Source of the DNA: Synchiropus splendidus
Lineage: Eukaryota > Chordata > Actinopteri > Syngnathiformes > Callionymidae
Assembly (NCBI RefSeq): GCF_027744825.2
Contig: NC_071336.1
Span: 14,969,501-15,033,500, forward strand
Direction of reading: 5' to 3'
DNA length: 64,000 bases
Shown here one piece after another: positions 30,662 through 42,898 of the stretch (its first letter is position 1; each line of letters starts with the position of its first letter). A program made the position numbers and the translations under genes. The notes beneath the pieces were generated by a model. It saw only the letters and a list, made by a program, of their open reading frames with translations. It did not search any database and was not told the origin of the DNA.

Positions 30662-32689
30662 AGATGCACCCTGGAACAGTTTTACTTTCAAACTTGACTT
30701 TTTGTTTTAGTGGTTGCCTTTAGGTTGACTTTGCATGATTGTCCTGTTATCTTAAATCGTCGCCGGCTAAAGCTTATACTTGCTTTAATATGTCTATGTT
30801 TATTGATTCCTATGTTAATAAGCAACATAAAAAAAAGTTTTGTTGTAATGAAGAAAACAGCAGACTTTATTTGAGGTCTGTTCTGCCCTTATAGTGGACC
30901 AGTTTTGTAGTTGCACTTCAAATTGAGTGACCTGTGGTCTGTCTTTCGTTCTATATCAGTTTGCTGCACTCTGAGGAAATACCAGCTGTGGTTGTAGAAG
31001 TGAATCGTAAGATTGTTTAACTTGATTTATTTTGCAACTCAGAAAAAAAACACACAGGGACTCTGGTTTCCTCCCAGCCCACGACGACGCAGTGGGGAAT
31101 TAAGCACATGAATGTATGAAGCAATGCAGCGACAGTTCATCAAAAGATGGTGATGCTTTTAATTGTCAGGTAGACTTATTGTCTCACCTTTATCTGATGA
31201 AGTGGTTCAAACTTTTTTTTTTGTGCACAAATATTACTTGACCCACAAGTTGAGTCACTGTTTAAGAGTTTATGTAATCTAAATTGGCTTCAACCTTTTA
31301 AATGATGTGTGGAATTGTTGTTTTGATATAAACTGTTTTGTCATATCATGTTATTGAATTTGTTTATTTCTGTTTGTTAAGAGGTTGGTGTATGTGTGTT
31401 GATCATCTGTGATGATCAAGATAACCTTAGGTGAGATCCAGTCATGACCGAGACCTAACTTAATATGGTAAAACACAGATGCAATAGTCTGTCATATTCA
31501 TAATTATAGTAAGTAAGTAAGACCTAGTATATTCATAACCATTTTACCACACAGCATGTATCTGTGGTGGCTCATCATTTATTAAAGAAAATGGATTTGG
31601 GGAGTAATGTTTCTGCAAGATCAAGTAAAGAGAAGCAGGAGCAGTACTTCAAAAAGTGAAATAAATGAGTAGAACAGTGAAAACAATCACCACCAAAAGA
31701 GAAACAAACAACACGAAAGTGTTTATTAAGACTCTGTTAAACAACTACAACAATGTGGCAATACAGTATTGAAATGATATAACAATGAAATCTCACTTCC
31801 CCCCCGAGCGGCTCCCGACATACTATATTGCATTTTGACTCTACTCTTGCATACACTTGATAAACAGTGACACAAATAAAACAGCTCTGTCATTTACATA
31901 GAAGAATCTTTACATACAGTCTAAAGTGTGAACAATCGGTTGACAAAAAAGTGCTGTAATTCATGCTACAGTGCTGCGCAAAATCAAAAAGGTTTTCTGA
32001 CTGAAGTGTTTGATGCTGCTCGGAGTTTAAAAAAAAAAGCAAATTATATTTTTGTGTCGGGAACACGAGCAACATTTTACTTTAAAATATGTGGCCCTAT
32101 GTAAAGGTGGAGTGAACCATATATAACTACTCTTAGATAGGCCACACGCTGAAGTACATGCATTTAAAAGGTAAAATAAATCCCTAAATATAGAGTAGAT
32201 GACGTTATCCTCCTCAATTGTGACCTTCTATTTCATGCCTGTTATACGTTTGAATTATAAATTGCCTGCCAAATAGTGAGACAGCACCGACATGACCTGT
32301 CTACTTCTCTTAGATTTAACAGTGAACTAAAACGGTGATTAGAAAACTTTGATAGACCACTTGCTTAGGTTTTCCAAATGCTACAGTTTTATATGTTTAA
32401 CATGAAACTTCTTAACCACAGTCAACATATACATTAATGGATACATTCTACATTGATGGACATAGATTTTTATGAAATGCTGAAACCAAAGTGGTGTTCC
32501 ATGAAATGAAGGATGAGATTTTGACCCTGTGATGTTAGTACTCACCAGTGTCATCAACAAATCATACATTTCAGAGAAAAAAGACAAAAGAGGAAAATAA
32601 AGTGCCCATTGCGATGAACGTGTGTTTGAGCGTGTGAAGAGGTTCCGAGAGTGTGTGTTGAGTGACTGCGAGGTGGCGGGAGGTGATGT
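30662..32689. other. khnyn 3' UTR and intergenic sequence between convergent genes
   Basis: Beyond the khnyn stop no further exon is visible. The stretch must contain the khnyn 3' UTR and, from the other side, the nicol1 3' UTR. It is AT-rich with no recognised element or RNA gene. Confidence 0.5.
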
Positions 32690-34232
32690 TTAGCGCAGTG
32701 AGCCGCCGAGCATGCAGTCGCACAGGGCCCGCCGCTCTGCCCTCAGCACCAGCATCTCCGTCTGCAACAGGACAATGACAGTTAGGTGTTAACTCGACTC
32801 ACCAGTGGAGGTGAACTGAAAGGAACAGATGTAACCGGTACGTCTGGATGGAGGCGTGAGGCATGTTTATTTGAGCTCAAACAAGTCAGGGTTCTCCCCA
32901 GGCTGCCTCTATGCAGGGATTTCAGCAAGTCAAGAACCAACTTTCGAAAAACGTGACGCACCTCCATGAGGACATACTTTTACCAGACATTTTCTAAGCA
33001 CTTGCTTGGTTTTACTTGTGCAGTACCACATCCATATTCAAGCATTTAGTACCATTCATAGCGCTCATCCACCTAATGTGTTCAATAACTGTCTTCCTTC
33101 TCTCCATTTGTTATATCGCCTATTCATTATCTGCCTGTCTGTACCTTTTTATTGTGCTGTATTTTGAGGGTTTTTTTGCTTCAAACTGCCAAACTGATTT
33201 GACGGAACAGAAATATAAACATGTAATGATGCATATCTGCAATATTTATCCCAACATTAATGCCTTGAGATGTGTGGACAGGCAGATTCTCACCCTTGCA
33301 TCCAGGTTGAAGGCCGTCTTCTTTAGATCTTGCAGTGCTCGCTGCATGAACTCGAAGGCGTGACAGTCAACACATGGGCGACCTGAAGACAGGAGTTCCA
33401 CAAAAGAGAGCTTGCTTAAAGACTTTTGAGTAGCACACATTTGGTGAATCCATCGCTGACATATGAGGGTCACATTTCCAGAAGAAAATGTTCCACCTCC
33501 TAAGACATTGTAAACTTTAAGGACCAGCATTAACTCACAGTTACATCCCACTATGACACAGTCACAAGCTTCACAACAGATATTCAGGCTAAATTCTATT
33601 TAATTGAAAATCAATGAATGAAGGAATATTTATTTCAATCCACATCAAACATACATACAACAGCAATTCTTTCATCATCCACTTGATCTGAGGGATCGAA
33701 ATGGAGCAGAGAGAACAGTTCTTCATTTATGCCCCCTTTTTTAATGTGTTTTCTGTAAATGTGAAAAATATCAATTAAAATGTCATTGTGATAAGTATAC
33801 TACATAATATTTGCTCTGAAGAAATTTGCAAAAATGAAACTTGATTATTATTTGATTTCAGAAGATTTACCACAGTTGTAGAAATCAATCATCTTTCATT
33901 TTTATGTCACCAAAACAAGTGGAAAATGTTAAATGAACCGTATACAAGTGCATGATCCCTCCCACTCGTCAAATAACAGCAACTTAAAAAGGTTCTGTAT
34001 GTCCAGTTCACCTGCGTCCAAAGAAACACAATGGACACACACAACGCACAAACCCAAGTAACTGTAACACAAAAAACCGACACCCAACCATGTTCAGCCC
34101 GTCGTTGTCAAACCACATACTTTCAGCGGGGATGACGGTCCCTGTATCCGGGTCCGCATCAGCAGCACCGAGGCAGATGAGCTGGACGGCCAGGAGGAGC
34201 ACGGCCGCCTGCACGAATCCTCCGGATGCCAT
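32690..34232 (-). CDS. nicol1: NICOL1 / C4orf48-like secreted peptide
   Basis: Three coding exons on the minus strand, 34232-34121, 33382-33294 and 32761-32690, join in frame to 90 aa plus stop. Residues 1 to about 26 are a signal peptide with a strong hydrophobic core (AAVLLLAVQLICLG). The mature part contains RPCVDCHAFEFMQRALQDL, then LDAR and TEMLVLRAERRALCDC, nearly identical to the vertebrate C4orf48 family. Four cysteines (CxxC and CxC) are retained. The mammalian protein is a secreted factor that binds NELL2 in lumicrine signalling and was earlier called a neuropeptide-like protein. It is head-to-head with nelfa, as in human. Confidence 0.95.
33601..33745 (-). repeat. LINE 3'-tail-like dispersed repeat
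   Basis: It contains AATGAATGAAGGAATATTTATT, CTTGATCTGAGGGATCGAAA and GGAGCAGAGAGAACAGTTCT then TATGCCCCC. The same landmarks in order occur at 4538-4730. It lies in the first nicol1 intron. The start in this notation is the repeat-tail side of a minus-oriented retroposon. Confidence 0.45.
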
Positions 34233-35273
34233 GACCGCCAAACACCTTTTATTGAATGGGAAATGAAAAACAAATCTCAATATGTTTCCAGAAAGCCCAC
34301 TGTCAAACAGGCGCCATCGTCAATGGAAAGCAGAGAGCCTTTGTTTGATGACGGCCATTAGGAAAAATAAACGGCACCTTTAAAAAATGTATTTCAGACA
34401 GAATTATATTAAGACGATCTGTGTTCACAATAACATACCCTCAATCGACCTACGTAGGATTTATGTCCGCAAGTGCAGCGCAGGATGACCACCTTAGGCT
34501 GCTGTTCCAGCTGATGCAAAGCGCATGCGCAAAACTCAAGGTTTTTTTTTTTTCTATCGAGGTCAACAATCAACATTTCTGACTTTCAAAGTAAAAGCAT
34601 CAAAAAATTAAACTATTACACTGTAAATAATAATAATAATTTGCTTTAAAAACCCTGTGTTTTTACCGGCCTAAAATCGTCATGCTTACAGTTTGAATCC
34701 AACCAGGGGAAAAAACAATAAAGTAACCTTCTAACTTGTTTTTTTTTCTCTTTACTCCATGGGCCTCTTGACCCTTTACATTTTTTTTTTATATGCAAAT
34801 TACAATGTCATCAAGCTCCCAAACCAAGCTACATTAAATTGTAGTCTACTTATGAGGCGACAGCCCTCGATCCCCGGGAAAACGCATTTATATTAAAATT
34901 GAAAATCATAGAGATCCTCGAGGTTCCTTGACGTCCCACAGATTACCCATCATTTCATCACCAACCTCTTTATCCTCAAGACATTTTCATATTTTGTGTT
35001 ACTATTATTATCGACTGCTTAAAATTATTCTTTTTTTTGGTGATTTCACTCTGGGAGCGTGATCTTTTAAGGCCTGCGTACATGACGCGTTATGACCATC
35101 GGAGGACAGAAACCATGTTTTCATCATCTAGTGAGCTTTATTCATGTCATGAAGGTGAGGTGACTTGTTGGAAAAGTGGTGCGCTAGGTGTCAATCACGG
35201 GAAAGTGGGCGGGGCCCCGGCCGCTCTTTCAGCCCGTTAAAATGCCCGAACTCAAAACACTTCTTTTTCCAAG
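34233..35273. promoter_or_regulatory. Head-to-head promoter region, nicol1 and nelfa
   Basis: About 1.04 kb separates the two start codons. Near the nelfa side lies a GC box within GTGGGCGGGGCCCCGG at about 35205-35220 and no obvious TATA box, as expected for a housekeeping promoter. The nicol1 side is AT-rich with scattered CG. Confidence 0.5.
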
Positions 35274-38200
35274 ATGGCGTCGATGAAGGACACCGACACT
35301 GGTCTGTGGCTTTACAACAAACTAGGATCTACGGACGAGCTGTGGACGCCTCCGAGCATCGCTTCGCTCCTCACGGTGTCAGTAATTGACAACATTCGCC
35401 TATGCTTCTCCAGTTTATCGCCGCCAGTGAAGCTCAAACTGCTCCTCGGGATGCTGCATCTTCCCAGGCGGACCGTTGACGAGGTGTGTAGCGGTGCAAG
35501 AAGTCTCAGCAAATTCGCAATATGTTGTCATTCGCTTAATTTCAACGGGGTGAAAGTTAATGCGCATTTGTGCCGCAAAAAAACGCATCTTTCTGTGTTC
35601 GTTTTTGTTCCTGCTGTGAATGTATCAAGTGTTAGCATTAGCTTTCCGCCTTGCAACAGCTCTTGCTAAAGTTTGCTCAAGGAGGCGAACTAATTATATC
35701 GCTGCCTCTGACTGCATCGTAAGCCTCTAGTTTCTGGTGCAAAGCGACTTAAGATCGTCACGAGAGAACGTAAGTCGTCTAATTGAATGTTTTCCTCTAG
35801 TTTGTTGTTGATTCCAGGCGGTGGTGTAGCAGCCTAAGCAGGTAGCGCTAACCGAGTAGTCATCGTTCAGACATGATGGTGGGCGGGGCCCAAACGCTTC
35901 AGTGGCGGGGTCTGCTGCAGGGGGAGGGGCTACATGCTAGATCCCTCACGTCACTTGTTTTTGTTTACTTGCATACATTTACATTTATCCCCCTCACCCT
36001 GGTCACTTCAGTGCTACTTTTGCATACTGGCAAGGAACCACATGTGGGAATGCTTCTGTAGACCCATGTATCCGATTCACTTTGGTCACATGTGTTTGTT
36101 GTGAGAATGCTTCTCTCTCTGCATGTTCATCTGGTAGTCGCATCTCAGCAGGGCACAGTTGTGTCCAGGTTGTGAAAACGGAGCAGAGCCTCGTTCCAGT
36201 TGTACCATTCGAAATATCATATTCTGTTTTTGTATCATCTGTACCAGCTTCATATCAGTGTAGAGTGAAGCTTTCAGATGAGCCAGCAGTTTTCTAAGAT
36301 TGATGAACCTCCCTGGACTGTAACTTTGTTTTAGTCCTTCTTTTCAGAACTTCAACCGTGAACTCATCGTGGCACATGGTCATTCAGTAACCCAAGTCCT
36401 ACAACACGCCACAAGTGCATCATAATTTTTAATTTAGGCAAGATTTTTTGTAGGAAACTTTCCTAATGTGATTGTGAATATTCAATGCACAATATTCAAT
36501 AATCACACTGACATAAAAGTGAGTAGATGATCTGAACAAATACTCGAGTTGATACTGAGAAAAATGACCATACTCTGCCCATTATTTCCACTTTCTGCCT
36601 ATTTTCCCAAACTGTGGCAATATGTCGCTGTCTCTGTTTTTCATTGTTGGGTAGATATTGTGTTCATTTGATTTCCTCTTGTGTCTGCACTAAGTCCTTT
36701 ACGTTAAACCCTGAGTTATGATAATCTGCACCTTAGTTTAGAATCCTCTTCTCAAGGGTTATCTTGAAGTTTCTGTCTGATAGACCTCGTGATAGACTTT
36801 TTGAATACCAGTTTTCCCTACTGCCTCCTCCACTTGTCTCAAGCAGCTAATGCTGATAATTTAATCGAAATAATGGCCCGAAGCACTTTTTTTCTTCTCA
36901 AAATTAGTCGAAGCAACAAACAATTGACTATTTTTACAAAGCAGTTTATTGAGAGAGCAGAGTATTGTGTCAGACCTATTTTCCGCCAATGTCTGTTTTT
37001 TTGCCTTCTTGTCTTCAACTAACAAGAACAAACAAGCAATTGCTTATCGATTATCTGTGCTGGGTGTATTGTTTCTAATCTGCAGTTATTTGATTTTTGA
37101 TTACTGCATTGTTTTTTATCATTCAACAAATTGTTGATGTGTTTTTTTTGTACCCTTGTTATTTCCTACTCTGCTACAGATGAAAGAGGCACTGTCAGAA
37201 ATCATCCAGCTGGCTACAGTGGATTCAGAGCCCTGGGTGTTGATGGTTGCAGACATCCTAAAGTCCTTCCCAGAGACAGGTTCTCTCAATCTGGATTTGG
37301 AGGAGCAGAATCCCAATGTGCAAGACATTCTGGGAGAGCTCAGGGAAAAAGGTAGGGCATGTCTTACATTTGGAAAGTGCCCTTTCATTCAAAAATGGAT
37401 GTCCACAATTACAACAACTTATTCTCTGTAATAGTCCACTGTACTTGTATGAAGAACCTGATAATATTGCATGGCTTTCCATGGTCGAGTTGGGTTTAGA
37501 ACCCATGGTGAAAATACCGAGGTTCTTACTGGAATCTGTACTTACTGCTCAATACTTCACAAACTCTGCTAACATTGATGTTCACTTGGGGTAAATTCTA
37601 AAGTCTCAACGGTACATAGGGATCTGGATCAACTACAAACTGCAATGGACGGGTGTTACACACTTCCTATTTAAAAAAAAAGACTTTTTTTGTAATAAAG
37701 AGACTGAGGTATTAGACTCCTGCTGGCGCTTGTGGTGAGCCTTTATATCTGGGATCTGCTGAAACAGCATCATAACAACTAGGAATTGACGGAATGAGGC
37801 GTTATCAGACTGACTGATGGTGTTTAAAGAAAGACGCCCTTGCTCTTTTCCAGCTGCATGACTTCATCCGCTGTTGGTCAAAATATGTTTTCATGTTTGC
37901 TTTGAGATTTCTGTCGTGCAACTATAGCTTTGAACAGATATGTGACCTGTATTTTCCCACTGTATTTCCATCTCCCCGCAGTGAGTGAGTGTGAGACATC
38001 CACCATGCTTCCGCTGGAGTGCCAGTACCTAAATAAAAGTGCTCTCACCACTTTGGTTGGACCATTAACGCCCCCGGTCAAACATTTCCAGCTAAAGAGG
38101 AAGCCCAAGAGTGCAACGCTAAGAGCCGAGCTGCTGCAGAAATGTTCGTTGGGGATAAACACCCTTCAATCCACTTGTGCAGGAATGTGTTGTGTAAATA

Positions 38201-38319
38201 AGACTGCCATTTTTGTTGCAGCTACGGAAACGGCTCAACAATTGAAGAAAACAGCCGGAGTGCCTTTTCATGCCAAAGGGAGAGGTCTGGTCAAAAAGAT
38301 TGACACAACAAGTGAGTGA

Positions 38320-38378
<59 letters not shown>

Positions 38379-40974
38379 TCATTGTTATGTAATTGAAAAT
38401 ACAAAGAATTTTGGAAAAATACAATAGGCCACCTGATGTTCAACCCTGACTTTGGTCCGTTTCTTCTCCGCAGCACCTCTCAGAGGGATCCCCAAAGCTC
38501 CATTTCGGAGTCCCACAGCACCCAGCATGTTCAGCCCTCCAAGTAATCGCACTCCTCTCCCCCCTGCACGCACACCTCTGCGCAAAGAGAGGGGTGTCAA
38601 GGTAACTGATGTCACTTGTCCATCTTTACTTTGCTCCCTGACGCCGTGTTCATGCTGATCTGTCGTGTGGTGTCCCCAGCTGTTAGATTTTTCAGAGCTA
38701 GACATGGTTGGTGCCGGGCGAGAAGCTAAGAGGAGAAGAAAGACACTGGGTTTGTATTTCCCAGATTATTCCTCGAGTCTTGTAAAGATTCTGAAGTTTT
38801 CCTCACATTTTTCTGAAATAAACTGTCGCCTTAGAAACCGAGGCTGGAGAGAAGGCAGCCAAAGATGAAGCTGTGGTGGAGAACACCACACCCGACTATG
38901 CCGCCGGCTTGGTGTCTGCTCAGGTATGACCACTCCCCTCATTTGACTCTTTTTTTTCTCCCTCATGAGCAGACAACTGACTATAGAGCTCTCACTCTAG
39001 AAACTCGGGGCGCTAAATGAGAATCCGTTGCCCTCTACAAGTTACCTGCCAGCCACACCCAGCATGGTTCCTTCCTCCTCTTACATTCCCAGCTCAGAGG
39101 CACAGCCAGGTGAGATTAGGCTCCTTTTCCCAGCACAATGACACCTCAGAGTGAACTCATTTCTTAATGCGAACAATTCTATCACACATGCTGGTGAACC
39201 TCCAGGTACAAACGCTCAATTTTGACATTGCACACTGTCTGCAGACTGAAGCTTCTGTATATAAATGTATGTGAACTAATTACATGTCTAGTTTTTTAAG
39301 CAGTTACTGCCTTTCACATCCAGTTTACTGACTGAATTTGTGTATTTGCATCTATTTGCATGGATGAAGTTGTACTATTTATTTCACAGTCATCAAGATC
39401 TTTAAGGTTTAAATTCTAATGGACTCTGTTACCTAAACCCTGGATGTAGGAGACACACACCTCTTTGTCAGTCAGGCCAGTAATTTTCTCTTGTCCTCCT
39501 GAAGCCAATGCTGGTGGATCGGGCCGTGATACGTTGCAGTCGTCTCGCCAACCAGAGGAGTCAGCGACCGCTAGTGCCACAGCCACAATACCTAGCCAGT
39601 ACAAGCAGAGAACGACAATGTACAATGCAAGCACCACAGCTAATCCCGCGGCCCCCACGTCCCCCAACACGCCTGCATCCACACCCGCCAGCAACGGACC
39701 TCCAGCGGCGGCGACTGCGAGCCAGCCGGAGACGTCCACGCAGCCACCCAGCACACCTCAGACTCAGACCCCTACACCTGCCCCAACACCACAGCAGCCC
39801 CAGCCCAAGAAGAACCTCTCTCTTACGGTGAGATGGACTTTGTTTATAATCTGTTTTTTTTTTTTTTTTTTTTTTTTTAATTAGGATTTGCTTGAAATCA
39901 GGAAATGTAATATGGCAAACTCAAAGGCCATGGTCCAATCCGGTCTGCCACACTGTCATGTGTGGCCTATGAGACCTTGAGATGTATTTTACATTCATCA
40001 GACACCAAATCTTCCAAATGCATGATGGTTTCCTGACACATGAAGTGATGGCCTCTCACCACAAGAGTGCTCTGTTTCTGCTTTAGTGTTACCCTGCTGC
40101 AATTGAAATGTTGACTGGTATTTCCAATGCGTCCAAGTTAAACTATGTCAGTTAGTGCTTCGATAGTTTTGCTTAAATCTTAGAGATAAAGGTCATATAA
40201 GTGAGCTCTCACACATGGCTGCATTTACATTTTAGCCCTGTGATTCAGTTTCCCATCCATAAATCTGAACAGAACTGCTACATGAAGCCCACTTACAATT
40301 CCATTGCCTGTGTATTGAAGCTTTTTGTGACCTCCATCTTTCAGCGAGAACAGATGTACGCTGCCCAGGAGATGTTCAAGACGGCCAACAAGGTCACCAG
40401 ACCCGAGAAGGCTCTCATCCTGGGATTCATGGCCGGATCCAGAGGTAGGACACTTTAAAGAGTTGCAATTGCGTTGCGTTGGAATCCTGTCCTGCTGGTG
40501 TCAGACTGCTTAACATAAATTGACCAATAAGCCGTGAAAAGAAAAGCCAGAGCATGTAGCTGGACCCTGGGGCGGTGTTTGTCCCTCAACCTGGGGTCTG
40601 GGCTTTGCTATCTTCTTTCTATAAGGGCAAATCATCATTTGACCCCTGTCAGTTTAGCTTTTGTTCTATGGGCAACCGGTGACCAGAAGATCAGAGGTGC
40701 AACCGGCAGGTGGTCATAATGTTACTGGGTTTTGGTTGAGTCAGATCTTCAAGTGTGATTGATCTTAATGGCCTCCGCTTGCCTTGCAGAGAACCCGTGT
40801 CCGGAGCAAGGGGACATCATCCAGATCAAACTGAGCGAGCACACAGAAGTCCTGCCCAAAGCAGACGGCACCGGCAGTACCACCATGTTGGTAGACACTG
40901 TCTTCGAGATGAACTACTCCACGGGCCAGTGGACCCGGCTCAAAAAGTACAAACCCATCACCAACACTTCCTGA
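35274..40974 (+). CDS. nelfa: NELF-A, negative elongation factor subunit A
   Basis: Eleven coding exons: 35274-35483, 37180-37351, 37982-38143, 38222-38311, 38474-38601, 38680-38749, 38835-38923, 39001-39109, 39505-39827, 40345-40444, 40790-40974. They join in frame to 545 aa. The N-terminus (TGLWLYNKLGSTDELWTPPS, residues about 8-27) and HDAg-like helical domain match NELF-A. The middle has VKHFQLKRKPKSATLRAELL and KERGVK followed by LLDFSELDMVGAGREAKRRR. Exon 9 codes a Thr/Pro/Ala-rich low-complexity linker. The end (EQMYAAQEMFKTANKVTRP ... QWTRLKKYKPITNTS) is the conserved C-terminus. NELF-A binds RNA polymerase II and helps hold it at promoter-proximal pauses. Length is close to human (about 530). 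Intron 3 is odd: see findings. Confidence 0.97.
38144..38221 (+). other. nelfa: 78-nt stop-free nelfa intron with weak donor
   Basis: The family sequence QKSTETAQQ requires splicing from 38143 to 38222, using donor AAAT|GTTCGT, which lacks the usual GTRAGT. The intron is 78 bases, a multiple of three, and its in-frame reading has no stop. Retention would insert 26 codons (CSLGINTLQSTCAGMCCVNK...). Confidence 0.7.
38323..38375. repeat. (CA)n microsatellite in nelfa intron 4
   Basis: An uninterrupted CA run of about 53 bases starts 12 bases after the exon 4 donor at 38311. Confidence 0.95.
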
Positions 40975-41776
40975 GGAGCCACAGGAGGAACTCCCCGGTC
41001 ACCTGACATTCATGGTCTCTAATATTATGTTTACATTTCAACATACAGTCAGGCCTAACCTGGCCCATGGGGGGAGAGAGGAGAGAAAGGTCCTCCCTTT
41101 TTCTGCTCCGCCAAACCACAAGACTGCTGAGCATTTTGATAGTTGCCCTGTGTCATGTCTACTCTTTTGCAAAAGCCTGGCTCGCGCCTTGCACAGGGCC
41201 GGTAGCAGAACGGTTGCTCTCATCAGGCACCTTTCAGCAGCCGTACCAACGTTTGTACTCTACAGTATGAATGTGACGTTTAATCTTCCGCCTTTCAAAA
41301 CGGACTTGATGGGACGAAGTTGTTCCAGTGGTTCTGAAACTGACCAAAAGAGGGCAGTGTTGAGTTGTTAAAGCTGTCCGGTTATGTCTGGAGTTGTTCA
41401 TTTCTTTTTTTTATTTCTAGAGAAGAAATTAAAATGACAAGACTCCACAAGGTGTCTGGGTTTTTTTTTGTTTTGTTTTCCAACTATGGAAGTGTTCTTT
41501 CCACAGTGACGACATTTCGTCCTGATGATGGAGCAAATCCAAATTAGGTCACAGTGATTGTAATGAACCCATGTAAAAAAATGTAAAGGGGCCTGGGTTA
41601 GTTCTGTTGGACAGAGATGTGAACACCTTTTGTTTTTCCACTGTGGCTCACTTTTGCTCCGTTTTGAAGTTCCACAACTGTTTAAGTTTGATTTTTGTTC
41701 TGATCAAAAACCTTTTCTTAAAATTGCTTGATGTGACCTCCAGTTCAAAGTTCAAGCATTCACTTATACATTGGTG

Positions 41777-41782
41777 AATAAA
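41777..41782 (+). terminator. nelfa: Candidate nelfa polyadenylation signal
   Basis: AATAAA about 800 bases after the nelfa stop codon. An earlier variant ATTAAA occurs near 41429. The actual cleavage site cannot be told. Confidence 0.4.
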
Positions 41783-42898
41783 TCAGTGCTCCACAAGCAT
41801 GGAGAGGAACTGTCCACTTGATGTTCACACGTCTTATGAATCTAAACCAGTGTTCACTGCTCCATCTGGTGCTGTGATATGTAGTCCAACAACAACAGCA
41901 TTCCAGCACACCAGTCCCTTTTGACAAACTGCTCCACTCTGACCAGGTCAGAACAGAAATACACGATCACAGCTCATAACATATCAATTTTTTTGGGTTC
42001 ATTGAAAGCTCTGGGCCAAATTATCTCACGTGTAACATTCTTGTGGCACACACACATCAGTCAGGTTTACTGAATTATACACTACTTAATAGTATTTCTG
42101 TTGAAGCTCCGTAGACATGCTGGATCCCTGGAGAGAAGTGGTCTCACAACCTCATCATTCTGACACAGAATATACCATTTATTTTGGCAGTGGCAACACA
42201 ACTCCTCTGGAACTGCTGAACAGTTTTGTCAAACATTTTGTTCACATCTGACCCTTGCTTTGTCCATCGTGGTGAGCTGAATCAGAGTTACAGAAACTGT
42301 CAAGATATAAAGAGACACATATCACATGGGCCTATGGCTGTGGTCTTCCTCACAATGTTAAACAAAAAAAAATAGCCAAAGACCTTTACAGTCAGTCAAA
42401 GAGACTCTTCCATCATCTGTAAGTGCAATGCTGTTAGAATCTGAACCAGCAGGGTTCAGGGTTTAATCATGAACAGTTGAGTCACCTGCCTGTTGTATAG
42501 CAGAGTTGAGGTGGTTTCGGTATATTGGAGGCCTTCTTAGTTACCAAGCAGTTCTAGCAGAGGGTGGGAACAAGAGCAAGAAGCTATAATCACCACTCAA
42601 GCTCACTGAAAGTCCTCCTCAAAGTGAGGAGTGTGTGAACAACTGAGCCACAAAAAAAGGGTTGAAAGAATATGCATATGTCATGTGTCATGGTTGAACT
42701 AGACAAATGCAACATTAAGGGAGCAGGTCTGAGTTCCGCTCAAGGTCCCTCCCACAACTACAGACAGGACCAGAGCTGGTGGCAGGAAGCAATTCACTCT
42801 GACAGTTTACATTCACACCGACTTTTGAACAAAGCAAGTAGTTGTTTTCACACACTGACATTGTCAAACCAGTCGGAGCTGTGAGGGGAGTCTCATGC
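41783..42898. other. Intergenic stretch between convergent nelfa and faah2
   Basis: No exon or known repeat is visible. It should include the faah2 3' UTR on the minus strand. Confidence 0.5.

Noticed and set aside
38119..38424. Minus-strand open frames through CA repeats, with runs of CVCV
   Set aside because: They are translations of the CA microsatellite opposite nelfa exons. The same applies to the frame over 54-443.
39465..39884. Alternative-frame ORF (39508-39831) over nelfa exon 9, rich in Arg and Pro
   Set aside because: It is a frame shadow of the Thr/Pro/Ala-rich exon; GC-rich repeats keep all frames open.
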